A stretch of DNA of 26,493 bases from JAPLHV01 sp964464245 (lineage in GTDB: Bacteria > Caldisericota > JANLFM01). The stretch lies in assembly GCA_964464245.1 (NCBI GenBank), contig CAYXFH010000057.1:1-26493 (forward strand), given 5' to 3'. Below are positions 1 through 8,477 of this stretch, piece after piece. Under the pieces are notes generated by a model. That model ran no database searches. It worked only from the letters and a program-made list of their open reading frames with translations, and was not told where the DNA came from. Position numbers and translations under genes: made by a program. Each line of letters opens with the position of its first letter. Position 1 is the stretch's first letter.

Positions 1-1
1 T

Positions 2-1513
2 CCTGCCACCGAAGTGATCCTGGCTTTCATTGAAGGCTTCCGGCAACCCAAACGTTTGCTCCAGGTCGCCAAGATGTCACGCCAGCGGAATAAGCCGATC
101 CTTCTGCTGAAAGTGGGTCGTTCCGCAGTGGCTCAACGAGCCACGCTTGCCCATACAGGCGCCTTGACTGGTTCCGACCGCGTTCAAGACTCGCTCTTCC
201 GCCAACTGGGGATTGTCCGGTTGAATGACCTCGATGAACTGCTGGAATCAGCCCTACTCTTCCTCCACGCTCGAGAGAATTGGCCGAAAGGAGAGGGTGT
301 TGGCTTGATCACCGTTTCCGGGGGTGAGATCGGTCTAGTCGCAGATCTTTCCGAGAGGGAGAAACTTTTCTTTCCGGCTCTCTCTGACAATGCTCGCCTT
401 TCTTTAGAAGCAACGCTGCCCCCCTTCAGCAGCATCTCCAACCCCCTCGACGCTTGGGGGGTCGGCGACTTGAGTGAGACCTACCCGCGCTGTATGGAGG
501 TTTTGGCGAAGGAGCCGGAGGTGGATCTAGTAGCCGTCTCACTTGATGTCACCAGCGCATTGGCCCCCAAACAAAGCGAACAGTACGCTGCCGTAGCTCG
601 CGCCGCCGTACAGGTCAGGCAAAGCAGCGGTAAGAACATCGTACTCTTCTCAAACCTCTCTTCCGGATCCGATGGTCCGATCCGGACTATTATCGAGAGG
701 GGTGGAATACCCTTGTTACAGGGGACGCGCGAGAGCCTGGTGGCATTGCGGCGCCTTTTTAACCATGCCCGAATGCTTCGTCAACTGCCTTCCGATGAAC
801 CGCAAGGAAGTCCGCCCGAGGAGGACTTGACCGGGTTCTTCGCAGGCAAGCACGGCTTTCTTAGCGAGTTGGAGGCAAAACGCGTGCTGCGCGCCTATCA
901 TATCCGCACTCCTCGAGAAGTGCTAGCTGGTAATGAGGAAGAGGCGCTCCAGGCAGCATTTCACGTCGGATGGCCGGTGGCTCTGAAGATTCACTCTGCG
1001 CAAGTTGCTCATAAAACAGAGGTCGGAGGGGTGGAGCTGGCCGTGAGCAATGAAGAAACCTTGCGCCAAGCCTACCGTCGCATCCTTGCCAATGTTCAGG
1101 CGCGTCTTCCAGGCGCCGCCATAGAGGGGATCCTGGTTGCTGAAATGATCAGCGGCGCGATTGCGGAAGTGATCGTCGGGATTAGCACAGATCCGGATTA
1201 CGGTCCGGTCGTTGCCTTCGGCATGGGGGGCGTCCTGGTAGAGCTTTTAAAGGATGCTTCTCTTCGAATTCCTCCAATCTCCCCCATTATGGCAGCAGAG
1301 ATGATCGGTGAGATCCAGGGCGCCCCTCTCTTGCAGGGGTTCCGAGGAAAGCCGGGCGGCGACTTAGCCGCTCTCTCCGACACCCTTGTGCAAGTCGGCC
1401 GCTTGGCTGCCGATTGGGGTCACGCTATCCGTTCTCTCGATATCAACCCCTTGCTGGTCTTGCCGGATCAGCAGGGAGTCGTTGCAGTGGATTCTTTAAT
1501 TGAGTTGAGGTGA
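2..1513 (+). CDS. Acyl-CoA synthetase (ADP/NDP-forming), 5'-truncated by window edge
   Basis: This enzyme converts acyl-CoA + ADP + Pi to a free acid + ATP, the substrate-level phosphorylation step of amino-acid fermentation. The frame is open from base 2, and the first visible residues (PATEVILAFIEGF) are mid-domain, so the true start and the N-terminal CoA-binding domain lie upstream. The GTG at 14 is not a start. The visible part has a succinyl-CoA-ligase-like flavodoxin domain (TVSGGEIGL; NPLDAWG) over about residues 1-270, then an ATP-grasp_5 domain (from LSELEAKRVL, with HKTEVGGVEL, VAFGMGGV and the terminal DINPLLV). The gene ends overlapping the downstream IorA region. Product specificity (acetate, branched or aryl acids) cannot be read, but adjacency to IOR favours aryl or branched acyl-CoA. 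Confidence 0.9.
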   Translation, partial: PATEVILAFIEGFRQPKRLLQVAKMSRQRNKPILLLKVGRSAVAQRATLAHTGALTGSDRVQDSLFRQLGIVRLNDLDELLESALLFLHARENWPKGEGVGLITVSGGEIGLVADLSEREKLFFPALSDNARLSLEATLPPFSSISNPLDAWGVGDLSETYPRCMEVLAKEPEVDLVAVSLDVTSALAPKQSEQYAAVARAAVQVRQSSGKNIVLFSNLSSGSDGPIRTIIERGGIPLLQGTRESLVALRRLFNHARMLRQLPSDEPQGSPPEEDLTGFFAGKHGFLSELEAKRVLRAYHIRTPREVLAGNEEEALQAAFHVGWPVALKIHSAQVAHKTEVGGVELAVSNEETLRQAYRRILANVQARLPGAAIEGILVAEMISGAIAEVIVGISTDPDYGPVVAFGMGGVLVELLKDASLRIPPISPIMAAEMIGEIQGAPLLQGFRGKPGGDLAALSDTLVQVGRLAADWGHAIRSLDINPLLVLPDQQGVVAVDSLIELR

Positions 1514-1518
1514 TATCT

Positions 1519-3327
1519 GTGCAAGGTCAAAGAGTATTGCTCAGCGGGAACGAGGCGATCGCCCGCGGGGCGTATGAAGGTGGGGTGGGGGTGGCCACGG
1601 GGTATCCGGGCACTCCCAGCTCCGAGATCCTGGAAGTGGTTGCCGATCTCTATAAAGACGTGCTCTACGCGGAGTGGTCCACCAATGAGAAAGTGGCTAT
1701 GGATGTAGCTGCCGGAGCCGCTTATTCGGGGGTGCGGGCATTGGTGACGACCAAGTCGGTAGGCATGAATGTGTTGGCCGACTCCCTCTTCTACCTGCCA
1801 TACACAGGCCTGGAAGCCGGCCTTGTGGTCGTCGTCTGCGATGATGTCGGCATGTTCAGCTCTCAGAATGAACAGGACAACCGCTGGTATGCTATCTTAG
1901 GAAAGGTTCCCATGCTCGAACCGGCTGATTCCCAAGAGAGCAAAGATATGGTCGTTCTCGGCCTGGATCTCGCTGAGAAGTTCGATACCCCTTTCATCGT
2001 CCGTTCAGGGATGCGCATCGCCCATTCCAAGTCCATCGTCATCCTGGGAAAACGGGTAGACAATCCGCCACAGGCCAAGCCTTTCCCCCGGAATATTGCC
2101 AAATATAACTGCAACGCGCTCTTTGCCCGAGCAAAGAGGCCGATCATCGAGCAGCGCATGAAAGATCTGCAAGCTTGGGCGGAGGAAACGCCCATAAACC
2201 AGGTCAATTGGGGAGAGGCCGAGTTGGGCATCATCTCCTCTGGCATCGTCGCCGAGTACGCTCGCGAGGTTTTCCCGCACGCTTCTCTTTTCAAGCTGGG
2301 AATGGTTCACCCTCTCCCAGAACAGAAGATTCGCCATTTCGCCAGTCGGGTTCGCACCTTGGTGGTAATCGAGGAGTTGCAGCCTTTCTTGGAGATGCAG
2401 CTAAAAGCCATGGGTTTGGAAGTGCGGGGCAAGGATATTTTTCCGACTTACGATGAGATCCTCCCCGAGACCATGCGGTTTTGTGCCATCGAAGCAGGCT
2501 TACTTCCCATAGGAGAGCGGAAGGAGCGAAGAGTGATCGACCTGGGTGAACTGCCAGTCCGGTCAGCCGTCCTCTGCCCAGGCTGTCCGCATCGTTCCAG
2601 TTACTATCTGTTGAATAAGATGAAAGTCCCGGTAACCGGTGACATCGGCTGCTATAACCTCGGTTGCCTCCCTCCCTTCGAAGCGCAACATACGATGGGC
2701 TCGATGGGCTCCAGCATAGGCCAGCTGCAAGGCATCTCTGCCGCAAAATCCCCCGAACGGGGGGTCTGCACAATCGGCGATTCAACCTTCTTCCATGCCG
2801 GGATGGCTCCCTTGCTGGACATGGTTCACAACCGTGGTACTGGCGTGATTCTGATCATGGATAACGCCACCACTGCCATGACCGGCCATCAGGACCACCC
2901 CGGAATGACCCATAACCTGATGGGTGATGCGGTGGAGCGGGTCGACCTGGCCAAGCTGTGTCAGGCCATGGGCGTCAAGCTGGTGAAAGAGGTGGACGCC
3001 TTTCGTGTCAAGGATGTTGAATCCGCCTTGAAGGAGTGCCTGGTTTGGGAGGACGGCCCCGCCGTCCTGATTGCCAAAGGGGAATGCATCTTCGTGACGC
3101 GTAATCCCAAGCCAGCCTATACCGTCGACCCAGCCAAGTGCATTGCCTGCGATTCCTGCACCCGGGTTGGCTGCCCGGCAGTGATTAAGATCGAGGAGCG
3201 CAACCCCAAGAACAACCACCGCAAGAGCGGGATCGATCCGGTTCTTTGCAACGGCTGTGGGATTTGCGCGCAAGTATGCCCGGTAAGCGCGATCAGCCAA
3301 ACCGACAGGAAGGAAGCGGCGGAATGA
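1519..3327 (+). CDS. iorA: Indolepyruvate:ferredoxin oxidoreductase, alpha subunit
   Basis: Large subunit of the cytoplasmic, oxygen-sensitive enzyme that oxidatively decarboxylates aryl 2-oxo acids to acyl-CoA with reduction of ferredoxin. The N-terminal third is a pyruvate:ferredoxin oxidoreductase-type domain (GYPGTPSSEI). The TPP-binding region follows (GDIGCYNLG near residue 375, GDSTFFHAG near 420, DNATTAMTG near 450). The C-terminus carries two [4Fe-4S] motifs, CIACDSCTRVGCP and CNGCGICAQVCP. About 602 residues is the usual IorA length. A GTG at 1510 overlaps the upstream stop, but the GTG at 1519 is preceded by GAGGTGAT at good spacing, so I prefer 1519. The gene is coupled to iorB by an ATGA overlap. 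Confidence 0.93.
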   Translation: MQGQRVLLSGNEAIARGAYEGGVGVATGYPGTPSSEILEVVADLYKDVLYAEWSTNEKVAMDVAAGAAYSGVRALVTTKSVGMNVLADSLFYLPYTGLEAGLVVVVCDDVGMFSSQNEQDNRWYAILGKVPMLEPADSQESKDMVVLGLDLAEKFDTPFIVRSGMRIAHSKSIVILGKRVDNPPQAKPFPRNIAKYNCNALFARAKRPIIEQRMKDLQAWAEETPINQVNWGEAELGIISSGIVAEYAREVFPHASLFKLGMVHPLPEQKIRHFASRVRTLVVIEELQPFLEMQLKAMGLEVRGKDIFPTYDEILPETMRFCAIEAGLLPIGERKERRVIDLGELPVRSAVLCPGCPHRSSYYLLNKMKVPVTGDIGCYNLGCLPPFEAQHTMGSMGSSIGQLQGISAAKSPERGVCTIGDSTFFHAGMAPLLDMVHNRGTGVILIMDNATTAMTGHQDHPGMTHNLMGDAVERVDLAKLCQAMGVKLVKEVDAFRVKDVESALKECLVWEDGPAVLIAKGECIFVTRNPKPAYTVDPAKCIACDSCTRVGCPAVIKIEERNPKNNHRKSGIDPVLCNGCGICAQVCPVSAISQTDRKEAAE

Positions 3328-3923
3328 ATGCCATCAATTTCCTCGTCTGCGGGGTAGGTGGCCAGGGCACCGTCGTGGCCAGTGATATTCTCAGCAATGT
3401 CGGCCTTACCTCAGGCTATGAGGTGAAGAAATCCGACGTGTTGGGGTTGGCGCAGCGGGGAGGATCCGTCATCTCCCACATCCGCTGGTCTAATCAACCG
3501 GTGCACGCGCCAATGGTCGGTCTCGGTGAGATCGATTACATGCTTGCCTTTGAGCGCTTGGAGGCCGTAAGGCGCCTCCCTTACATGAAGCTGGAGGGAA
3601 CCGTGATCGTCAATGCGCAGGAGATCCACCCCATCGCCGTGACGACCGGTCAAATGGCTTACCCTTTGCCGTCACAGATCTTAGCCACTTTACAAGCGAA
3701 TGTCGCCCATGTCTATGAAGTCAACGCGCTGGCCACCGCGCTCACTTTCGGAAGCTCACGGACAGTAAACACTGTCTTGCTGGGGGCTATCTCCCACTTC
3801 TTCCCAGCCAGCGCTTCCATCTGGGAAGAGGCGATCTCCCAAGTCATCCGTCCCAAGCTATTGGAATTGAACATCAAGGCTTTCTACGCTGGTCGCGCCC
3901 TGATGGAAGGAGACTCTCAATGA
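3324..3923 (+). CDS. iorB: Indolepyruvate:ferredoxin oxidoreductase, beta subunit
   Basis: Small (199-residue) gamma-type subunit that pairs with IorA. The sequence shows the glycine-rich start typical of the POR gamma domain (FLVCGVGGQGTVVASDIL) and the LGLAQRGGSV segment expected in this family. The ATG at 3324 overlaps the iorA stop. A longer open frame upstream (from 3246) runs inside the ferredoxin domain of IorA and is not used. Its own stop overlaps the start of the next gene (ATGA at 3920), so translation of iorA, iorB and the racemase gene is probably coupled. Confidence 0.92.
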   Translation: MNAINFLVCGVGGQGTVVASDILSNVGLTSGYEVKKSDVLGLAQRGGSVISHIRWSNQPVHAPMVGLGEIDYMLAFERLEAVRRLPYMKLEGTVIVNAQEIHPIAVTTGQMAYPLPSQILATLQANVAHVYEVNALATALTFGSSRTVNTVLLGAISHFFPASASIWEEAISQVIRPKLLELNIKAFYAGRALMEGDSQ

Positions 3924-4627
3924 AGATCCTGGTGATCAACCCAAACACCTCGGCCAGCATGACCGAGCACCTGCGCCGTGCCTTGATGCCGATCAAGCGG
4001 CCTGATACGGAACTGTCGGTGATCTGCCCGGAACACGGGCCAATCACCATAGAATGCGAGTACGACGAGGTTTTCGCCTCGGCCCAAATGCTCCCCTTGA
4101 TCAAGAAAGCCAATGAGGAGGGCTACGACGCCGTAGTGATCGCCTGCTTCTCGGACCCTGGGATCACTGCCGCCCGCGAGATCTCCACCATCCCTGTCCT
4201 CGGTATCCAGGAAGCTACATTGCACGTTGCCTGCATGCTGGGAGCCAAATTCACCATCATCACCAACCGCATCCAGCGTATCGCTCACAAACAGGAACAA
4301 GCGCGGAAGCTCGGTTTAGAGAGTAAGCTGGCCTCCGTTCGCGCCCTGGGCCTATCCGTCGCGGAAGCCGACGCCCAACCAGCTCGAGCCAAAGAGCGGA
4401 TCATTGAGGTGTCCCGTCGGGCCATCGAGGAGGATGGCGCAGAAGTGATCGTGCTCGGTTGCGCCGGGATGGCAGGGTACGCTGAAGATGTGGAACGGGA
4501 ACTGGGAGTAGTGGTGTTGGATCCTAGTTCTGTGGCGCTGAAGTTGGCGGAAGCCTTTGCCGATCTAAAGTTGCGCCATGCGCATGTCGGCCTCTACGCG
4601 CCTCCGCCCGTGAAGGAGTACAAATAA
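3920..4627 (+). CDS. Asp/Glu/hydantoin racemase family protein
   Basis: A 235-residue cofactor-independent racemase of the Asp/Glu/hydantoin racemase superfamily. It starts with the diagnostic ILVINPNTSASMT. The two catalytic cysteines expected for a two-base mechanism are present: Cys76 in VIACFSDPG and Cys181 in LGCAGM. In this family, members that begin with NPNTS are usually hydantoin racemases or related allantoin/arylmalonate enzymes rather than MurI. A hydantoinase in the same run (13762) makes a hydantoin racemase role attractive, but aspartate or glutamate racemisation cannot be excluded. The start overlaps the iorB stop by 4 bases. Confidence 0.85.
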   Translation: MKILVINPNTSASMTEHLRRALMPIKRPDTELSVICPEHGPITIECEYDEVFASAQMLPLIKKANEEGYDAVVIACFSDPGITAAREISTIPVLGIQEATLHVACMLGAKFTIITNRIQRIAHKQEQARKLGLESKLASVRALGLSVAEADAQPARAKERIIEVSRRAIEEDGAEVIVLGCAGMAGYAEDVERELGVVVLDPSSVALKLAEAFADLKLRHAHVGLYAPPPVKEYK

Positions 4628-4724
4628 CGAGGAAAGGGGTGATCTTGAAAAGGTATCGTTGTGAGGACCGGCTTCCGTGGGGAGCCCACACTTTGAGAAG
4701 TCTAAGAAGGAGGAAAAACGAGGA

Positions 4725-5564
4725 ATGAAGAAAATTCTATTTATGGTGATGGCAGTACTAGCAGTCACGGGTCTTCTTTTGACAGGTTGCAGCACGCCTG
4801 CCACCCCAACTGCTACTCCGACTCCGACCGCCCCAGCGACACGTGTCATTAAAGTCGCCGGCAACTTCGGCAATGTTCCCTGGGTGTTTAAAGACAATGG
4901 GAAAGAAACCGGCTTTGAATATGAGCTGGTCGAAGCTTGCGGCAAGATAATGGGTGTTAAGTGGGAATGGACCGATCTGCCTTCGTCCGGGATTCTACCT
5001 GGGTTATTGGCCGGAAAGTGGGACATGGCTTCCTCCTCCTACTTTGTCACCAAGAAACGCGTCGCTGAATTTGATTTTGCCGATCCTTATTATGTCTCGG
5101 ACACCGGCATGGCTGTATTGAAAACCGGGAAAGTGAAGAAGTTGGAGGATATGAAGAATGGAACCTTTGGCGCCGAATCCGGCTCCTCCAACGATGCCTG
5201 GCTCAAGGACATTATGCCGAAATATGGCCCCTTCACAATCAAAGGCTATGATCGATTGCAGGATGGCATGCTCGATCTGCAAGCCGGCCGCATCGATGGC
5301 ATGGTCGGCGATTCTCCCACAGTGCTCTATTTCATCAAAGACAAGCCTGATCTGGAGATGCCCATCCTGGCTAACAATCCCTTCATGCAGGCTACCTTCT
5401 TCCGCAAGGGTGATGCATTGCGCGATGAATTCACCAAAGCCGAAAACGTGCTGAAGACGAACGGCGCCTTGGCAGCCATCTACAAGAAATGGTTCGGCCA
5501 GGATCCAGCCCCCGACAGCGCAACAGTAAAAGTTTTCACAACCCCCTACGTCCCCGATAAGTAA
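4725..5564 (+). CDS. Polar amino-acid ABC transporter, substrate-binding lipoprotein
   Basis: Family-3 solute-binding protein of 279 residues, anchored outside the membrane. The N-terminus is a lipoprotein signal (MKKI, hydrophobic core, lipobox LLTGC with Cys22), followed by a Thr/Pro/Ala linker typical of Chloroflexota lipoproteins. The mature domain starts at VIKVAGNFGNVPWVF and includes GFEYELVEACGKIMG and a WDMASSSYFVTKKR segment like those of Gln/Arg/cystine binding proteins. The ATG at 4725 is preceded by AAGGAGG; an open frame reaching back to 4677 adds residues that would bury the signal peptide, so I reject that start. The ligand is unknown; the permease and ATPase follow directly. 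Confidence 0.92.
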   Translation: MKKILFMVMAVLAVTGLLLTGCSTPATPTATPTPTAPATRVIKVAGNFGNVPWVFKDNGKETGFEYELVEACGKIMGVKWEWTDLPSSGILPGLLAGKWDMASSSYFVTKKRVAEFDFADPYYVSDTGMAVLKTGKVKKLEDMKNGTFGAESGSSNDAWLKDIMPKYGPFTIKGYDRLQDGMLDLQAGRIDGMVGDSPTVLYFIKDKPDLEMPILANNPFMQATFFRKGDALRDEFTKAENVLKTNGALAAIYKKWFGQDPAPDSATVKVFTTPYVPDK

Positions 5565-5577
5565 ACAGGAGCGTGCT

Positions 5578-5614
5578 TTGCATTCCGGGCGGAGATCCTC
5601 CGCCCGGAATGCAA
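5578..5614 (+). promoter_or_regulatory. Perfect 17-bp hairpin between binding-protein and permease genes
   Basis: Two perfectly complementary 17-base arms (5578-5594 TTGCATTCCGGGCGGAG and 5598-5614) enclose a 3-base loop. No U-tract follows, so it is not a canonical intrinsic terminator. Hairpins at this place in ABC importer operons commonly protect the upstream mRNA end or attenuate readthrough, which would give an excess of binding protein over permease. That role is inferred here. Confidence 0.7.
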
Positions 5615-5627
5615 CCCGGAATCCTTC

Positions 5628-6638
5628 ATGGCAAACTCTATACTGACTCCTATTCGAGAATCCTTCGCCAAGCGCTACCGCGCCCGTTTTGGGCATTTAC
5701 CCTGGTATAAGCGCTATGAATTCTTGATTCCCTTGTTGGTCGCACTTCTGGTGATCGGTTTCCTATTATTGCCTCCACTTGGAAAACCAACCCCTTCGCA
5801 ATGGTTGTGGATTGGTGTATTTTCTGCCCTGCTGATTCTTTTTGTGGTAGGCGTTCTTACGGATATCGAGAAACCGCGATGGATACGAGCGCTGGCAGCC
5901 ATCGGTTTTGTATTTATGCTTGGATTTTTTTTCTATCGCTATTCAGGCGCTCAATGGGATAAGCTGACCACTAATTTCTTCAACCTTAAAGTGATGGAAG
6001 GTCTTTGGGGTGATTTGGGTCAGGGATTGCTGATGACGATCAAATTGGCCTTTGTCTCGATGTGTATATCGCTCGCCCTGGGTCTGGTGATTGCCGTTTT
6101 GCGGTCTTTAAACAACCCGATTCTCAACGTCTTTCTAGTGATCTATATCGATTTCTTCCGCGCTATCCCCTTGATCGTGCTGGTGGTTTTTGTTTTCTAT
6201 GCCCTGCCCTTTTTAGGCATTGACTTAGATCCTTATATCTCGGCTGTGGCAGCTGTCTCTTTGAATTATGCCGCCTATGTGGCTGAGGTCATTCGCGCGG
6301 GAATCGAATCGATTCATCGCGGTCAAGTGGAAGCATCTCGCGCTCTTGGGCTGTCCGTGATGCAGACCATGCGTCTGGTGATCTTGCCTCAAGCCGTACG
6401 AGTGGTGATTCCTCCTACGACTGGCTTGATGGTTGGTCTTCTTAAAGATACGGCCTTAACGACGATTATCGGATTGCCAGAGCTATTGTATAAGGGAATT
6501 CAAAATACGATTTGGCAGTCCAATCCCACCCCCCTAGTGGCAGCAGCCTTTCTCTACATTATCGTTTTGTTGCCATTGACCCGCTTCTCTGGCTACCTGG
6601 AGACAAGGAGTAAAAAATGGGTGAAGACCGCCCGTTGA
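5628..6638 (+). CDS. Polar amino-acid ABC transporter, permease (first copy)
   Basis: Inner-membrane permease of the His/Glu/Gln/Arg/opine type, 336 residues. It is longer than the usual ~220 because three extra hydrophobic segments (about residues 28-48, 55-77 and 82-104) precede the binding-protein-dependent permease domain, similar in layout to AapQ/AapM-type permeases. The EAA coupling loop is clear (VEASRALGLSVMQTMRLVILPQA), and the domain ends with KDTALTTIIGLPELL. The N-terminus (FGHLPWYKRYEF) nearly matches that of the second permease at 7362, which shows paralogy. Its 3' end overlaps the ATPase gene by 22 bases. Confidence 0.92.
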   Translation: MANSILTPIRESFAKRYRARFGHLPWYKRYEFLIPLLVALLVIGFLLLPPLGKPTPSQWLWIGVFSALLILFVVGVLTDIEKPRWIRALAAIGFVFMLGFFFYRYSGAQWDKLTTNFFNLKVMEGLWGDLGQGLLMTIKLAFVSMCISLALGLVIAVLRSLNNPILNVFLVIYIDFFRAIPLIVLVVFVFYALPFLGIDLDPYISAVAAVSLNYAAYVAEVIRAGIESIHRGQVEASRALGLSVMQTMRLVILPQAVRVVIPPTTGLMVGLLKDTALTTIIGLPELLYKGIQNTIWQSNPTPLVAAAFLYIIVLLPLTRFSGYLETRSKKWVKTAR

Positions 6639-7360
6639 TGATCGACGTGATCGATTTGCATAAGTACTTCAAGGATCATCACGTGCTCAAAGGCCTCAAC
6701 CAAAAAGTGTACAAAAGTGAAGTGGTGGCGATGATCGGCCCCTCCGGAGCTGGAAAAAGCACCTTTCTACGCTGCTTAAACCGATTGGAAGAGCCTAGCT
6801 CGGGGAAAATATTGATCGAGGGCACTGACATCACCGCCACTCGGACCGACATCAACAAAGTTCGAACAGAGATCGGCATGGTGTTCCAGAGCTTCAATTT
6901 GTTTCCCCACTTAACAGCCTTGCAGAACATTAAGCTGGCTCCAATTCATGTCCGGCGGATGAGCGAAAAGGACGCCGAAGAGCGCGGTCGCCAGCTCTTG
7001 AAGAAAGTTGGGTTAGAGGAGAAAGCCAACGCTTATCCGGATCAACTTTCCGGTGGCCAACAACAGCGCGTGGCCATTGCTCGTGCATTGGCTATGCAAC
7101 CCCACATGATTTTCTTTGATGAACCAACTTCCGCTCTAGACCCGGAAATGATCCGGGAAGTGCTTGATGTAATGGACAATCTAGCCAAAGAGGGAATGAC
7201 GATGCTGGTCGTCAGCCACGAAATCGGTTTTATCCGGGAAGCAGCGACGCGCATTCTAGTCTTGGCCGATGGTTGCATCATCGAGGAAGGTACGCCGAAC
7301 GAGGTCTTGAAACATCCCCAACACTCCCGCACACAAGATTTTCTTAGCAAGATCGTATGA
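6617..7360 (+). CDS. Polar amino-acid ABC transporter, ATP-binding protein
   Basis: Cytoplasmic ATPase of the GlnQ/HisP/ArtP group, 247 residues. Visible motifs are Walker A GPSGAGKST (41-49), the Q-loop in GMVFQSFNLFPHLT, the signature LSGGQQQRVAIARAL (from about 144), Walker B MIFFDEPTSALDP (about 165) and the switch histidine in VVSHEIGF. An AAGGAG sits just upstream of the ATG at 6617, inside the 3' end of the permease gene. The ATPase lies between two permease genes and probably serves a heterodimeric permease pair. Confidence 0.95.
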   Translation: MGEDRPLMIDVIDLHKYFKDHHVLKGLNQKVYKSEVVAMIGPSGAGKSTFLRCLNRLEEPSSGKILIEGTDITATRTDINKVRTEIGMVFQSFNLFPHLTALQNIKLAPIHVRRMSEKDAEERGRQLLKKVGLEEKANAYPDQLSGGQQQRVAIARALAMQPHMIFFDEPTSALDPEMIREVLDVMDNLAKEGMTMLVVSHEIGFIREAATRILVLADGCIIEEGTPNEVLKHPQHSRTQDFLSKIV

Positions 7361-7361
7361 A

Positions 7362-8456
7362 ATGATGCCGGAAACGGTTCCATCCCCACAAACTGGCGAT
7401 TGTAAGACACGTCCCTCCTGGCGAGAGCGGTTCGGCCATGTGCCTTGGTTCCGACGCTACGAATTCTTGGGCGGGTTGTTCCTGCTGTTGTTGTTATTAG
7501 TTGCCTTCTTTCTGCCGCCCTTCGGCCGTCCGGAGAGCGCCCTGGCTTGGATTGAGATTGCCGTGTACTTTTTGGCGGTCCTGTTCTGGGCCGGGATCAT
7601 CCTCAGCGACATTGAAAAGCCCAATTGGATGAAGGCCATTGCTGCTGTTTTGATTGTGTTGGTTTTCGCTTGGCTCTTCTACCAATATTCCGGCGCCCGT
7701 TGGGACAAACTGGCTCATGCTTTTTTCAACTGGGAAGTCTTAAGCGCCACCGGTAGCTATGGTTCCACAACATCGGCTTGGATAGAGCTGCTCGCGGGTC
7801 TCTGGTTAACCCTACAGCTTGCCTTTTTCTCGATAGTTTTTGGTACTGTCCTCGGTTTGATTTTAGCCATACTGCGAAATCTGCATGACCCGGTATTGAA
7901 TTTCTTCCTCACGATCTGGGTCGATTTTTTTCGTGCGATACCCATCATCGTACTGATGATGCTTATTTACTACGCATTTCCCTACCTGGGCATTACTCTC
8001 TCTGGCGTGGTAGCAGGTGTCTTGACACTGACCTTGAATAGTTCAGCCTACATCTCGGAGATCTTCCGGGCAGGGATTGAATCGATCCATTACGGTCAGG
8101 TGGAAGCTTCGCGCGCTCTCGGATTAACGACTATGCAAACGATGCGTTTGATTATTCTTCCCCAAGCCCTCCGAGTGGTGATGCCACCCCTATCCTCCAA
8201 TTATGTAGCTATGCTGAAGGACACTGCTATCTGTTCGGTGATTGCCATCCTGGAACTGTTGAAAACCGCAATCACACTACAATCCTGGCTAGCCAATCCA
8301 ACCCCGCTGGTGGCAGCCACCGCTCTCTATTTAGTGATCCTAATCCCCATGGCTCGCTTCTCTGCCGTCCTGGAGAGCCGGATGAAAGCCAAGGGGGTCA
8401 GCAGGAGGGTCCCTCCGCGCCGGAAGGCGATCGCGACAGTTGGCGGGAAGGCTTGA
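7362..8456 (+). CDS. Polar amino-acid ABC transporter, permease (second copy)
   Basis: Second permease (364 residues), paralogous to the one at 5628. It has the same N-terminal signature (FGHVPWFRRYEF), the same three extra N-terminal membrane segments and the same EAA loop (VEASRALGLTTMQTMRLIILPQA). It differs in a 14-residue insertion before the permease domain (after NWEVL) and a basic C-terminal tail. The start lies one base after the ATPase stop; a second ATG follows at 7365. The two copies probably form a heterodimer, as in AapQM or HisQM systems. Confidence 0.92.
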   Translation: MMPETVPSPQTGDCKTRPSWRERFGHVPWFRRYEFLGGLFLLLLLLVAFFLPPFGRPESALAWIEIAVYFLAVLFWAGIILSDIEKPNWMKAIAAVLIVLVFAWLFYQYSGARWDKLAHAFFNWEVLSATGSYGSTTSAWIELLAGLWLTLQLAFFSIVFGTVLGLILAILRNLHDPVLNFFLTIWVDFFRAIPIIVLMMLIYYAFPYLGITLSGVVAGVLTLTLNSSAYISEIFRAGIESIHYGQVEASRALGLTTMQTMRLIILPQALRVVMPPLSSNYVAMLKDTAICSVIAILELLKTAITLQSWLANPTPLVAATALYLVILIPMARFSAVLESRMKAKGVSRRVPPRRKAIATVGGKA

Positions 8457-8477
8457 GCGAAAGAGAGAAGGGTAATC

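Noticed and set aside
2291..2785. 164-codon open frame on the - strand inside iorA
   Set aside because: Lies fully antisense to a strongly recognised gene; composition is a shadow of its codon use and no family similarity or ribosome site is seen.
4565..5026. 153-codon - strand open frame across the racemase/binding-protein junction
   Set aside because: Antisense to the lipoprotein signal region and low in complexity (from the antisense of the Thr/Pro linker).
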